Assembly: GCA_040218145.1 (NCBI GenBank)
Contig: JAVJQK010000040.1
Location: 1-60,480 of the forward strand
DNA from: Sandaracinaceae bacterium
GTDB lineage: Bacteria > Myxococcota_A > Polyangia > Polyangiales > Sandaracinaceae
Length of the DNA: 60,480 nucleotides
Reading direction: 5' to 3'
Part shown: in pieces, positions 33,148 through 41,590 of the stretch
Numbering within the stretch: the stretch's first letter is position 1
Layout of the letters: every line of letters starts with the position of its first letter
Notes under the pieces: model-generated
The model's database searches: none
What the model was told of the DNA's origin: nothing
The model's input: only the letters and a program-made list of their open reading frames with translations
Position numbers and translations under genes: made by a program

Positions 33148-34818
33148 ATGCGAACGCTCACCAAGACCCTCTCCGTCGCCTGTCTCCTCGCCCTCGGCGG
33201 CTGCGCGGTCGACGCGCCCGGCGGCGCGAGCGGCGAGCCCTGCTCGGCCGAGTACCTCGCGCGCTTCCCCGGCGCGGCCGAGTGCTCCGAGGACGGGCTC
33301 GGGGGCAAGGGCGACGCGTGGGACGGCGTGAACGACCCGACCCGCATCGCGAACAACTTCGAGTACCGCTACGAGGAGCTGCCCGCGAACGGTCGCTTCG
33401 AGGGCACCGCGTGGGCCGCGAGCTACTGGCCCACCCTCCAGGGCTCGAGCAACTACCGTTGGCAGGGTGAGGGCGTCCTGTCGCCGATGGAGAAGTACGA
33501 CGTCGCGTTCCACGACTGGACCGCGGAGGGTGAGTTCTCCGAGACGGTGCCGAAGGAGTGCGGCGAGACCGCGAGCGACTACCGGCGCTACGTCGACTGG
33601 CTCGGCCCGGCCGCGAGCTGGCAGGCCACCGCGCAGAACCGCGATCGCCTCTTCGACGGCCGCGACAACGACGACGACGGCGAGGCCGACGAGTGCGGCT
33701 TCGGCGAGCAGGACGGCATCGAGAGCTGGTGGGGCCTCTGCCACGCCTGGGCGCCGGCCGCGATCCTCGAGCCCGAGCCGCTGCACGCCGTCGAGTACAA
33801 CGGCCAGCGCTTCGAGGTGGCCGACATCAAGGCGCTCATCATGACCGCCTACGACGGCACCGTGAGCACGGGCGTCGGCGGCCGCTGCAACCTCCGCGAG
33901 GTCGAGCACGACGACTCCGGCCGCATCATCGCGGACGAGTGCCGCGACGTGAACGCGGGCGCCTGGCACGTGGTCATCGCCAACCTCCTCGGCCTCCACG
34001 GCCGCGCCTTCGTCGAGGACCGCACCTTCGACTTCCAGGTCTGGAACCAGCCGCTCCTCGCGTACGAGATCACCGCGCAGGAGGAGATCGAGCTCGGCCG
34101 CGCGCTCGAGCTGCTCAACAGCGAGGGCGAGGCCTACCCGTTCAACGCCGACGCGGTGAAGTTCGTCGAGGTCCGCATGACCACCGACTACCTCGTCGAG
34201 GGCCACCAGGAGACGCGCCCGCTCGGCGAAGAGGGCTACATCCGCCACGACCACTACCATTACATCCTCGAGCTCGACGCCGAGGGCCGCATCATCGGCG
34301 GCGAGTGGGTCGGCGAGAGCATCGACAACCACCCCGACTTCCTCTGGGTCCCCACTGGCCCGCGCACCGGCTGGAACCGCCGCAGCAACCCGAACGTCGA
34401 CCTCGACACGGTCCGCATGCTCATCCAGCTCAGCCGCCAGGACACGACCGACGAGCCCCCCGTCACCGAGACCGGCACCTACGTCAACGACGCCGCCGTC
34501 GCGATCCCGGACGACGACGAGGCGGGCGCGCGCAGCGTCATCGAGGTGAACGACGCGGTCATGTTCGAGCAGGTCAGCGTCAGCGTGGACATCTCGCACA
34601 GCTACCGCGGCGACCTGGTCGTCGAGCTGGAGCACGAGGGGACGCGGGTCACCCTGCACGAGCGCGAAGGCGGCAGCGCCGACGACCTCGTCGAGACCTA
34701 CACCCTCTCCGACTTCGCCGGCACCGACAGCCGCGGCGCCTGGACGCTCCGCGTGAGCGACCGCGCCAACGCCGACACGGGCAGCATCGAGAGTTTCCGG
34801 CTCACCTTCATCCAGTGA
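33148..34818 (+). CDS. Transglutaminase-elicitor-family lipoprotein with a P-domain
   Basis: A 556-aa lipoprotein with lipobox LALGGC (Cys19). The catalytic region resembles the transglutaminase elicitor family first known from Phytophthora: WWGLCHAWAPA with nucleophile Cys198, and GAWHVVI with His274. The C-terminal 95 residues form a proprotein-convertase P-domain (SYRGDLVVELEHEGT, then TLSDFAGTDSRGAWTLRVSD). The enzyme would crosslink or deamidate glutamine side chains outside the cell. NDDDGEADECG may bind calcium. It is monocistronic and followed by a strong terminator. The start ATG begins the signal peptide. Confidence 0.8.
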   Translation: MRTLTKTLSVACLLALGGCAVDAPGGASGEPCSAEYLARFPGAAECSEDGLGGKGDAWDGVNDPTRIANNFEYRYEELPANGRFEGTAWAASYWPTLQGSSNYRWQGEGVLSPMEKYDVAFHDWTAEGEFSETVPKECGETASDYRRYVDWLGPAASWQATAQNRDRLFDGRDNDDDGEADECGFGEQDGIESWWGLCHAWAPAAILEPEPLHAVEYNGQRFEVADIKALIMTAYDGTVSTGVGGRCNLREVEHDDSGRIIADECRDVNAGAWHVVIANLLGLHGRAFVEDRTFDFQVWNQPLLAYEITAQEEIELGRALELLNSEGEAYPFNADAVKFVEVRMTTDYLVEGHQETRPLGEEGYIRHDHYHYILELDAEGRIIGGEWVGESIDNHPDFLWVPTGPRTGWNRRSNPNVDLDTVRMLIQLSRQDTTDEPPVTETGTYVNDAAVAIPDDDEAGARSVIEVNDAVMFEQVSVSVDISHSYRGDLVVELEHEGTRVTLHEREGGSADDLVETYTLSDFAGTDSRGAWTLRVSDRANADTGSIESFRLTFIQ

Positions 34819-34869
34819 AGGCGAGTCTCGGGTAGCCAATACAACCCCGACCCCAACGCTTTGCTTTGC

Positions 34870-34906
34870 GCCGGCCGCTCCCGCAGCGGCCGGCGTTCTT
34901 TTTTCC
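34870..34906. terminator. Rho-independent terminator
   Basis: A perfect 10-bp stem, GCCGGCCGCT (34870-34879) and AGCGGCCGGC (34885-34894), is followed by GTTCTTTTTT. It ends the transglutaminase gene and sits 3 nt from the stop of the convergent MYXO-CTERM gene. Confidence 0.9.
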
Positions 34907-34908
34907 GG

Positions 34909-36957
34909 CTACCGGGCGGCGCGGCGCCGACGGCGCGCGACCCACAGCAGGAAGAGTCCGAGCGGCAGGCCGAGCGGAGCGAGCGACGCGCGCGACGCGC
35001 CCACGGAGCAGCTGCATCCGCTGCCGGACGGTCGACCCGTCACGGACGCGTCGGCCGGCCCCGCGTCCGCCAGGCCGCCTCCATCGGCGCTGCCTCCATC
35101 CACAGTGCCTCCGTCCACACCGTCCGGCACGCACGCGGAGGAGCAGCCGTCACCGCTCACCGTGTTGCCGTCGTCGCACTCCTCGCCCGCCGTGGCGTTG
35201 ACGAGCCCGTCTCCGCAAATGGCCTCGGTGCAGTCGTCGTCGCACGCCTCGCTCTCGCCGGCGTCGTCGCAGTCCTCCCCGGCGAGGTCGTTGCGCACTC
35301 CGTCGCCGCAGACCGCCTCCGTGCAGTCCTCGTCGCAGGTCTCGGAGGCGCCGCCGTCGTCGCAGCTCTCGCCCTCGTCCACCACCGAGTTCCCGCACGC
35401 CTCGCTCACGCAGAGCGCGCTGCAGCCGTCGCCGGAGATCGTGTTGCCGTCGTCGCAGGACTCGCCGGCCGTGGGGTTCTGCGTTCCGTCCCCGCACTCC
35501 GACTCCGTGCAGTCCGCGTCGCAGAGCATGGACTCGCCTCCGTCGTCGCAGGCCTCGCCCGCGCTGACGTTGAGCACGCCGTCGCCGCACGCGGGGGCCG
35601 AGCAGTCCACGTCGCAGGTCGCGGTCTCGCCCGCCTCGTCGCAGACCTCGCCGGCCATGACGTTGAGCACTCCGTCGCCACACATCGCGGCGGAGCAGTC
35701 CATGTTGCAGGTGGGCGACTCGCCCGCGTCGTCACAGGCCTCGCCCGCGGTCATGTTGGTCACGCCGTCGCCGCACATGGGCAGCGAGCAGTCCGCGTCG
35801 CAGCCCGCCGACTCGCCCCCGTCGTCGCAGGCCTCGCCCGCGGCCATGTTGAGCACGCCGTCGCCGCACATCGCGGCCGAGCAGTCCGCGTCGCAGGTCG
35901 CCGAGACGCCCGCGTCGTCGCAGGCCTCGCCCGCGGCCATGTTCGTCACGCCGTCTCCGCACATCGCGGCCGTGCAGTCCGCGTCACAGGTCGCCGACGG
36001 GCCGGCGTCGTCGCAGGTCTCACCCGCCGTCGTGTTCGTCACGCCGTCCCCGCAGCTGACCCCCGTGCAGTCGGCGTCGCAGGTGGCGGACTCGCCGCCG
36101 TCGTCGCAGCCCTCCCCCGCCGTCGCGTTCACCGTGCCGTCGCCACACGCGGCCGCCGTGCAGTCGGCGTCGCAGGTGGCGGACTCGCCGCCGTCGTCGC
36201 AGTCCTCGCCCGGCTCGACGACGCCATCGCCGCAGGTCGAGCAGCCCGGGCCGCTCGCCGGCGCATAGGTGCAGGCGGTGCCGACGCACGTGTCGGTGGT
36301 GCAGGGGTTGCCGTCGTTGCAGTCCGCGTCGCTTCGGCAACCGACGCTGCCCCCGTTGAGCACCGCGGCCATCGTCAGATCGGCCTGGCAGCCGCTGCCC
36401 GTGTCCGCGGCCCCGACCCGGAGCACGGTGACGGTGGCCCCCAGCGCGACGCCGAGGCGCGACAGATCCACGGGCACGCCCCACAGAGAGCCGGTGCCGC
36501 ATCCCCGCTCGCCCGTGTCCACCTGTTCGGTGGGGCTCCACACCGCGAACGGGGTGAAGGAGCCCGAGCCGGCCGGCACCTCCGCCGCGACCGAGTACCC
36601 GTCGGCCGAGAAGCGCGAGTCGAAGATCACGACGTCGACGCCGGGGCCGTTCACGATCGGCACGTCGGTGAAGGCGAGATCGCCGTAGTCACCCGGGGTG
36701 CAGCGCATGTTGGCGTTGCACACGCTCGGCGAGTGACCGAGCACGTTGTCGATGCACGGGCCGCTGGGGTAGCCGCTGCCGCCGCCGCACGTGCCGGTGT
36801 ACGTCACGGCGTCCGCGAACGCCTCCGGCCCGGAGAAGGTGTAGGGACCGACGACGATCTGCGCGGACGACCGGCTCGGAGTCAGGCACAGGGCCACGAG
36901 CAGCGCGAAGCCGCCCAGGAACATCGACCGTGCGCCACGCGCGCAGAGCTGGTTCAT
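34909..36957 (-). CDS. Cell-surface protein with twelve Cys-rich repeats and MYXO-CTERM tail
   Basis: A 682-aa secreted protein. A signal peptide (MFLGGFALLVALCL...SSAQ) and a beta-rich domain of about 210 residues precede twelve tandem repeats of about 31 residues (pattern CGDGxxNxxAGExCDDxGxSxTCDxDC), encoded by 35120-36235. These are the known Myxococcus cysteine-rich repeats. A Gly/Asp/Ala spacer follows. The tail SGSGCSCSVG, a hydrophobic stretch and RRRRR is a MYXO-CTERM sorting signal, so the protein should be anchored to the surface. The ATG at 36957 has GGGAG 8 nt upstream. An ATG 12 nt earlier is possible. Confidence 0.85.
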   Translation of the reverse strand: MNQLCARGARSMFLGGFALLVALCLTPSRSSAQIVVGPYTFSGPEAFADAVTYTGTCGGGSGYPSGPCIDNVLGHSPSVCNANMRCTPGDYGDLAFTDVPIVNGPGVDVVIFDSRFSADGYSVAAEVPAGSGSFTPFAVWSPTEQVDTGERGCGTGSLWGVPVDLSRLGVALGATVTVLRVGAADTGSGCQADLTMAAVLNGGSVGCRSDADCNDGNPCTTDTCVGTACTYAPASGPGCSTCGDGVVEPGEDCDDGGESATCDADCTAAACGDGTVNATAGEGCDDGGESATCDADCTGVSCGDGVTNTTAGETCDDAGPSATCDADCTAAMCGDGVTNMAAGEACDDAGVSATCDADCSAAMCGDGVLNMAAGEACDDGGESAGCDADCSLPMCGDGVTNMTAGEACDDAGESPTCNMDCSAAMCGDGVLNVMAGEVCDEAGETATCDVDCSAPACGDGVLNVSAGEACDDGGESMLCDADCTESECGDGTQNPTAGESCDDGNTISGDGCSALCVSEACGNSVVDEGESCDDGGASETCDEDCTEAVCGDGVRNDLAGEDCDDAGESEACDDDCTEAICGDGLVNATAGEECDDGNTVSGDGCSSACVPDGVDGGTVDGGSADGGGLADAGPADASVTGRPSGSGCSCSVGASRASLAPLGLPLGLFLLWVARRRRRAAR

Positions 36958-37091
36958 CTCGTCTCCCATTCCATGCGAAGCGCCGAGATCGCGCGTCGAA
37001 CCGTCGACGCCCGATCGGGGACCGAATAGGAGTACTACGCGGACGGCCGGCGGCCCAGGTCCGAGGGCCGAACGACGATCGAACCGGACTT

Positions 37092-37859
37092 TCAGGCGAG
37101 GCGGTCGAGCGCGGCGTCGAGCGCCGAGATCGGCAGCGTGCGCCCGAACGCGCGCGGGTCCGGCCAGCGCGCGCCGCGCGCCTCGTCGAGCGCACGCCGC
37201 ACGCGCGCGCGGAGGGGATCGGGCGGGTCGTGAGAGGAGAGCGCGAGCACGACGGCGAGCTTCTCGGCGCTCAGCTCGGTCTCGGCGAGGGCCTCGGCGA
37301 GCCGGCCCTGGAGGGGGCGCCGCCCCGACGCCTGCACGCGGGTGAGCGCGTAGTACACACGGGCGCGCTCCTCGGGGTCTCTCGCGCCGCTCGTCAGCGC
37401 GATGAGGATGGGCTCGAGCGCGCCGTCCTGGTCGGGGAAGCGCGCCGCGAGACACGCCGCGAGGCGCGCCACCGAGGGGTCCCGCGACGTGCCCGCGAGC
37501 CGCGCGAGCCTGGACGCGCCCGCGCCGATGAAATCGTACGCGCGGCGTCGCGCCTCGGAGCCGCCCGCCCCCGCGAGCCTGCGCGGCGGATCGTCGATGG
37601 CGGCCAGAAAATGCCCGAGCCGGAGCAGCACCGCGCCCGCCTGCGGGTAGCCCTTGGTCGTCCCCAGCGCGACGAGCGCCGGGAGCAGCGCCTCGGCCTG
37701 CGCGCTGGGCTCGCCGCCCTCGAGCAGCGCGGCGCCCACCGCGTCGAGGCCGGCGACCCGCGTGCTCGCCTCCGGGTCGATCAGCTTCGCGATCAGCGGT
37801 GACGTCGCGGCGCCCAACGCGCCTCGCACCCGCTCGCCGTCGCTCCGATCCCAGCCCAC
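37092..37859 (-). CDS. HEAT-like helical repeat protein
   Basis: A 255-aa soluble, Leu/Ala-rich protein of paired helices (SPLIAKLIDPEASTRVAGLDAVGAALL, and ARLAACLAARFPDQDGALEPILIAL), which suggests HEAT/ARM-like repeats and a protein-binding role. No catalytic motif is present. The GTG start lies 9 nt after a weak -10-like sequence on the minus strand. It follows the Cys-rich lipoprotein gene with a 12-nt gap, so the two may be co-transcribed. Confidence 0.6.
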   Translation of the reverse strand: MGWDRSDGERVRGALGAATSPLIAKLIDPEASTRVAGLDAVGAALLEGGEPSAQAEALLPALVALGTTKGYPQAGAVLLRLGHFLAAIDDPPRRLAGAGGSEARRRAYDFIGAGASRLARLAGTSRDPSVARLAACLAARFPDQDGALEPILIALTSGARDPEERARVYYALTRVQASGRRPLQGRLAEALAETELSAEKLAVVLALSSHDPPDPLRARVRRALDEARGARWPDPRAFGRTLPISALDAALDRLA

Positions 37860-37871
37860 GCGGGCATCATG

Positions 37872-39512
37872 TCAGAAGCAGCTCGCGAACGCGCAGCAGC
37901 GCGCGCAGCCGTCGGCGTAGGGTCCGCCCGGGCCCACCTCGGCGCAGCTCCCGGCCGGGCAGCAGCGATGGGCGGGCGCCCCGCAGAGGCTCGACGCCTC
38001 CCCGCAGCTCGGGTTGCACGCGGCGTCGTAGTGCGGGCGATTGACGACGCAGACGCCGCCCTGGCAGAGGTGGCAGGTGGTGAGGCTGCCGCAGTAGGTC
38101 GGGTTGCTCCCACAGCGCTGGGTCTCGGTGTCGCGGGAGCAGCCGCGCGTCTCGGGCATCGGCTGGTCGAGGCAGGCGCCTCCGCCGCAGACGCGATCGG
38201 TGCACGTCCGGCTCTGCGAGGCGCTCTCGTCGCACTCGTCGCTGTAGTCGCACGCGCTCCACCCGGTGCAGGTGCGCGAGCCGCAGCTCGTGCCTCCCGT
38301 GGAGCGGCCACACGGCATCGACTCCACGCGCGGGGCGTCGGTGCAGGCGCCGCGCCGGCACACGCGGTCGGTGCAGACGCGGTCGTTGCTGCCGCGCTCC
38401 GCGCACGCGCTCGGGTAGGCGCAGCCCATGAAGGGGTCGCAGCGGGTGGCGCCGCAGCTCGCGCCGTCACGGGGCGCTCGCGTGCAGGGCTGACTCTCCC
38501 GCCGCACCGACGGCACGCAGCTGCCGGCCACGCATGTGTACGTGCGTACGTCTCGCTCCTGCGTGCCGGTGGAGGCGCACGGGTCCGTGACGGCGCACGC
38601 GCCCCACGGGCCAGGCAGCTCCGGGGGGCAGTCGGCGTCGCCGCCGCAGCCCTCGCAGGTGTCCATGACCTCGCTGCAGGTCGACATGCCCGGGCAAGGG
38701 TCCGCGTCGCCCGACGCGCAGCTCCCCGCGACGCATGTGTCGGCGCCGTTGCAGAACGAGCCGTCGTCGCAGGGCGAGGTGTTCGGGGTGAAGGCGCAGC
38801 GGCCGTCGACGCACGCGTCGTCGGTGCAGGGGTTGGCGTCGTCGCACTCCCCCGCTCGGCACGCGGGCGCTCCGCCGTCGCCGGGCGCGCCCGCGTCGAC
38901 GTCCGGCAGCAGACGGCAGCCGAGGTCTGGGTTGCACCACATCGCGCCGCCGCACGCGTCGTGGCGCGGGAAGGCGTGGCAGCGGTTCTCGACGCAGAGC
39001 GCCTCGGAGCAGGGGACGTCGGTGTCGCAGTCGTCGTCGCGCACGCACTCGAGCTCCGGGCAGCCGTCGAAGCCCGACCCGTCGAAGCAGTCGAGCGGCA
39101 CGCACTCGCCCGCGAAGCAGGTGGTGGCCTCGGGGCAGATCAGAGACGCGCAGTCGCGGGTGATCAGCACGGTGAGCGCCGTCGCCTGGCGCACGCGGAC
39201 CCGCGTGGTGCGCTGCGCGACCACCGAGCCGCCGCGAAAGAGGCTGGTCACGACGCTGTAGGTGCCGACCGCGATCGACTCCACCTCCGCCACGCGCACC
39301 GAGACCTCGAGGGGGTCGCCGAAGACCAGCGCGCGCTGCGTCCGGGCGACGGGGACGCGCTGATCGTCGCCGAAGACGTCCACCCGCGCCTCGTCGACCT
39401 CCACCCCGGGCACGAGGTTGGAGCGCAGGCTGACGACGAGCCCGGTCGCACCTCCGCACTCGCACCCCGAGAGCGCGGCCACCGTCACGAGCGCCAGCGC
39501 GAGCCTCTTCAC
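37872..39512 (-). CDS. Cys-rich lipoprotein, unknown
   Basis: A 546-aa lipoprotein with signal LALALVTVAALSGC and a lipobox cysteine near residue 15. Residues 25-110 form a beta domain. The rest has about 60 cysteines in irregular repeats such as CDDANPCTDDACVDGRC and CxxRVCxxGxC, as in many myxobacterial surface proteins. These repeats are probably disulfide-bonded and no enzyme motif is visible. The GTG start lies 8 nt after TAGGCT on the minus strand (39526-39521). It diverges from the M20 peptidase gene, with only 39 nt between their starts. Confidence 0.75.
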   Translation of the reverse strand: MKRLALALVTVAALSGCECGGATGLVVSLRSNLVPGVEVDEARVDVFGDDQRVPVARTQRALVFGDPLEVSVRVAEVESIAVGTYSVVTSLFRGGSVVAQRTTRVRVRQATALTVLITRDCASLICPEATTCFAGECVPLDCFDGSGFDGCPELECVRDDDCDTDVPCSEALCVENRCHAFPRHDACGGAMWCNPDLGCRLLPDVDAGAPGDGGAPACRAGECDDANPCTDDACVDGRCAFTPNTSPCDDGSFCNGADTCVAGSCASGDADPCPGMSTCSEVMDTCEGCGGDADCPPELPGPWGACAVTDPCASTGTQERDVRTYTCVAGSCVPSVRRESQPCTRAPRDGASCGATRCDPFMGCAYPSACAERGSNDRVCTDRVCRRGACTDAPRVESMPCGRSTGGTSCGSRTCTGWSACDYSDECDESASQSRTCTDRVCGGGACLDQPMPETRGCSRDTETQRCGSNPTYCGSLTTCHLCQGGVCVVNRPHYDAACNPSCGEASSLCGAPAHRCCPAGSCAEVGPGGPYADGCARCCAFASCF

Positions 39513-39520
39513 CCGAGCAC

Positions 39521-39526
39521 AGCCTA
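39521..39526 (-). promoter_or_regulatory. -10-like TAGGCT, leaderless
   Basis: Read on the minus strand, TAGGCT ends 8 nt before the GTG at 39512. With the divergent site at 39540-39545, two opposed leaderless promoters are packed into 39 nt. Confidence 0.45.
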
Positions 39527-39539
39527 CACCCGGCCGTGC

Positions 39540-39545
39540 TACTCC
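39540..39545 (+). promoter_or_regulatory. -10-like TACTCC, leaderless
   Basis: TACTCC ends 6 nt before the ATG at 39552. There is no room for a ribosome binding site. Confidence 0.45.
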
Positions 39546-39551
39546 CCTCAC

Positions 39552-40760
39552 ATGGTCGATCCGTCGTTGGACGCCGCGCTCACCGCCGCCGTGGAGGAGC
39601 GCTTCGAGCGCGAGCAAGTCGCCTTCCTCGCGGAGCTGGTCTCGCAGCCGAGCTGCACGCGTGAGCCGGAGGACGTGGAGGCGGCGGCGCGCCTGGTCGA
39701 CGCGCGCGCCCACGCGCTCGGGCTCACCCAGCACACCCACGTCGACCCGGACGGTCACTGGGCGCCGCACCGCGTCTACGAGACGCCGGCCGTCGGAGAG
39801 CGAACCCGCTGCCTCGCGCTGATCGGGCACGTCGACACGGTGTTCCCCCGCGCCATGGGCTTCCTCGGCTTCGAGCGCGACGAGGACGTGGCGCGCGGGC
39901 CGGGCGTGCTCGACATGAAGTCGGGCCTCAGCGCGATGCTCTTCGCCCTCGACGCGGTCCGCAGCACCGCGCCGGACTTCTTCGCCAAGCTGCCGGTGCG
40001 CGTGATCGTGGTGAGCGACGAGGAGGTCGGCTCGCCGTCCTCGAGCCGGCTCTACGCCAAGCTGGCCCCGCTCATCTCGGAGGCGTTGGTGTTCGAGTGC
40101 GGCCGCGCGGAGGACGGGATCGTCACCTCGCGCAAGGGCGGCGGGCGCTACGTGATCGAGGCGACGGGGCGCGGCGCCCACGCGGGGCTCAGCCATGACG
40201 AGGGCGTCAACGCGATCGCGGCGCTCGCCCACGTGATCGAGCCCATCGAGGCGCTCACCGACTACGCGCGGGGCGTGACGCTGAACGTCGGCCTCATCGC
40301 CGGGGGCACCTCCACCAACACCGTGCCCGAGCGCGCGCGCCTCGAGGTGGACGGCCGCGTCATCGACCCGGCGCACGCGGTGGAGATCGACGCGAAGATC
40401 CGGGAGATCGTCGCGCGCCCGGGGCTGCCCGCGCGCCTCGCCGACGCGACGCTGACGGTCGAAGGCGGCTTTCACCGCCCTCCCATGGTCGCCACCGACG
40501 CCAACCGCGCCCTGATGCGACGCTACGCCGCGCAGGCCGAGGCGGTCGGGCTGGGCGCGCCCGAGGCGCCGCTCCAGGGAGGCGGGAGCGACGCGAACCT
40601 CCTCGCGGCGGCTGGCGTGCCCTGCATCGACGGGCTCGGGCCGTGGGGGCAGGGCGCGCATCGGACGAGCGAGTGGTGCAGCCTCGACAGCCTCCGCCGC
40701 CGCACGGAGGCGCTGGCCCGATTCCTGGCGAGGACGTCGGCCGTGACCGACGAGCCGTAG
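39552..40760 (+). CDS. M20-family metallopeptidase (carboxypeptidase/deacylase)
   Basis: A 402-aa zinc peptidase of the M20 family. Metal and catalytic residues can be seen in GHVDTVFP, GVLDMKSGL, SDEEVGS (catalytic Glu pair) and FECGR. The lid/dimerisation domain begins around GRGAHAGLSHDEGVNAI. The nearest type is glutamate carboxypeptidase, but the substrate is not fixed. It has no signal peptide, so it is cytoplasmic. The start is leaderless by the -10 position. Confidence 0.9.
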   Translation: MVDPSLDAALTAAVEERFEREQVAFLAELVSQPSCTREPEDVEAAARLVDARAHALGLTQHTHVDPDGHWAPHRVYETPAVGERTRCLALIGHVDTVFPRAMGFLGFERDEDVARGPGVLDMKSGLSAMLFALDAVRSTAPDFFAKLPVRVIVVSDEEVGSPSSSRLYAKLAPLISEALVFECGRAEDGIVTSRKGGGRYVIEATGRGAHAGLSHDEGVNAIAALAHVIEPIEALTDYARGVTLNVGLIAGGTSTNTVPERARLEVDGRVIDPAHAVEIDAKIREIVARPGLPARLADATLTVEGGFHRPPMVATDANRALMRRYAAQAEAVGLGAPEAPLQGGGSDANLLAAAGVPCIDGLGPWGQGAHRTSEWCSLDSLRRRTEALARFLARTSAVTDEP

Positions 40761-40828
40761 GCTTCGCCCCACGACCGAGATGCAGGCGGAGGGCGTGAGG
40801 GTCCGCGCGGACGGGTGGCACGCTCGAT

Positions 40829-40836
40829 GATAGTCC
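40829..40836 (+). promoter_or_regulatory. -10-like GATAGTCC, near-leaderless
   Basis: GATAGT (40829-40834), or TAGTCC two nt later, lies 7-9 nt before the GTG at 40844. Confidence 0.4.
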
Positions 40837-40843
40837 CGGGCCC

Positions 40844-41554
40844 GTGACGCCCTCACCCGTGCTGTTGACCCCCCGCGTGCTCGTGTTCGACGCGCGACGA
40901 GGCCGCGCCGAGGCGATGGTGGCCGTCCTCCACGCGGCGGGCGCGAGCGCGCTCGTCGACGACGGGGAGCCGCGCACCCGCCGCGTGTTCCTGCCCCATG
41001 TGGCGCTGACGCTCGGCGGAGGCGGACCCAGCCCCGACCCGATCCTCGACGAGATGGCGCGCGTCCGAGGCGCGGACGTGCTCCGGCCGGGCGAGCCGAT
41101 CGCGTCCGCGGTGGACCGTGTGTTCCGCGCCGCGGAGCGGGCGATGCGCTTCGAGCGCGACGCGCTCTCCGCGGTGACGATGGTCCCCGGGGCGGAGCTC
41201 CGCGCGAGCGCCTACGCGCTGCGGAGCCTCGCGTACTCGGCCACCCCGCTGCGGGTGCGCATCGACGGCGACGATCCGGTCACCCTCGAGCTGCATCGCG
41301 GTCGGGTCTACGCCGCCGACGCCTCCGCCGTGCAGGAGGCCCTGACCCACCTCCGCGGCGCGCGCCTGCGCATCACGCCGCGGGTCGCGGTCGGCCTCCC
41401 ACCCTGCGCCGGGTTCCGCCGCCTCCTCGTCGAGACCCCGGTCCGCCTCCGCTCGGACGTGGTCCCCAAAACCGCGCCGCTCACCGGCTTCCGCGCCCCG
41501 AGCCGTCCGCCGGGGGCGGAGCGACTGTCGAAGCCGGCCCGCGGCCGTCGCTAA
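40844..41554 (+). CDS. Receiver-like / PATAN (DUF4388)-like protein
   Basis: A 236-aa protein. Residues 10-75 look like a decayed response-regulator receiver (VLVFDARRGRAEAMVAVLHAAGASALVDD) without a clear phosphoacceptor. Residues 115-190 (YSATPLRVRIDGDDPVTLELHRGRVYAAD) match the strand pattern of a DUF4388/PATAN domain. The C-terminus is a Pro/Arg tail. It lies directly ahead of the pseudokinase-PilZ gene (36-nt gap) and shares its domain style with the larger protein at 24737, so a role in the same signalling network is inferred. Confidence 0.5.
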   Translation: MTPSPVLLTPRVLVFDARRGRAEAMVAVLHAAGASALVDDGEPRTRRVFLPHVALTLGGGGPSPDPILDEMARVRGADVLRPGEPIASAVDRVFRAAERAMRFERDALSAVTMVPGAELRASAYALRSLAYSATPLRVRIDGDDPVTLELHRGRVYAADASAVQEALTHLRGARLRITPRVAVGLPPCAGFRRLLVETPVRLRSDVVPKTAPLTGFRAPSRPPGAERLSKPARGRR

Positions 41555-41578
41555 TTTCACGCCTGTCCCACATCGTCC

Positions 41579-41584
41579 TACCCT
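41579..41584 (+). promoter_or_regulatory. -10-like TACCCT, leaderless
   Basis: TACCCT ends 6 nt before the GTG at 41591. A TTTCAC at 41555-41560 (18-nt spacing) could be its -35. The same hexamer and spacing occur before the gene at 49329. Confidence 0.5.
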
Positions 41585-41590
41585 GATGAA

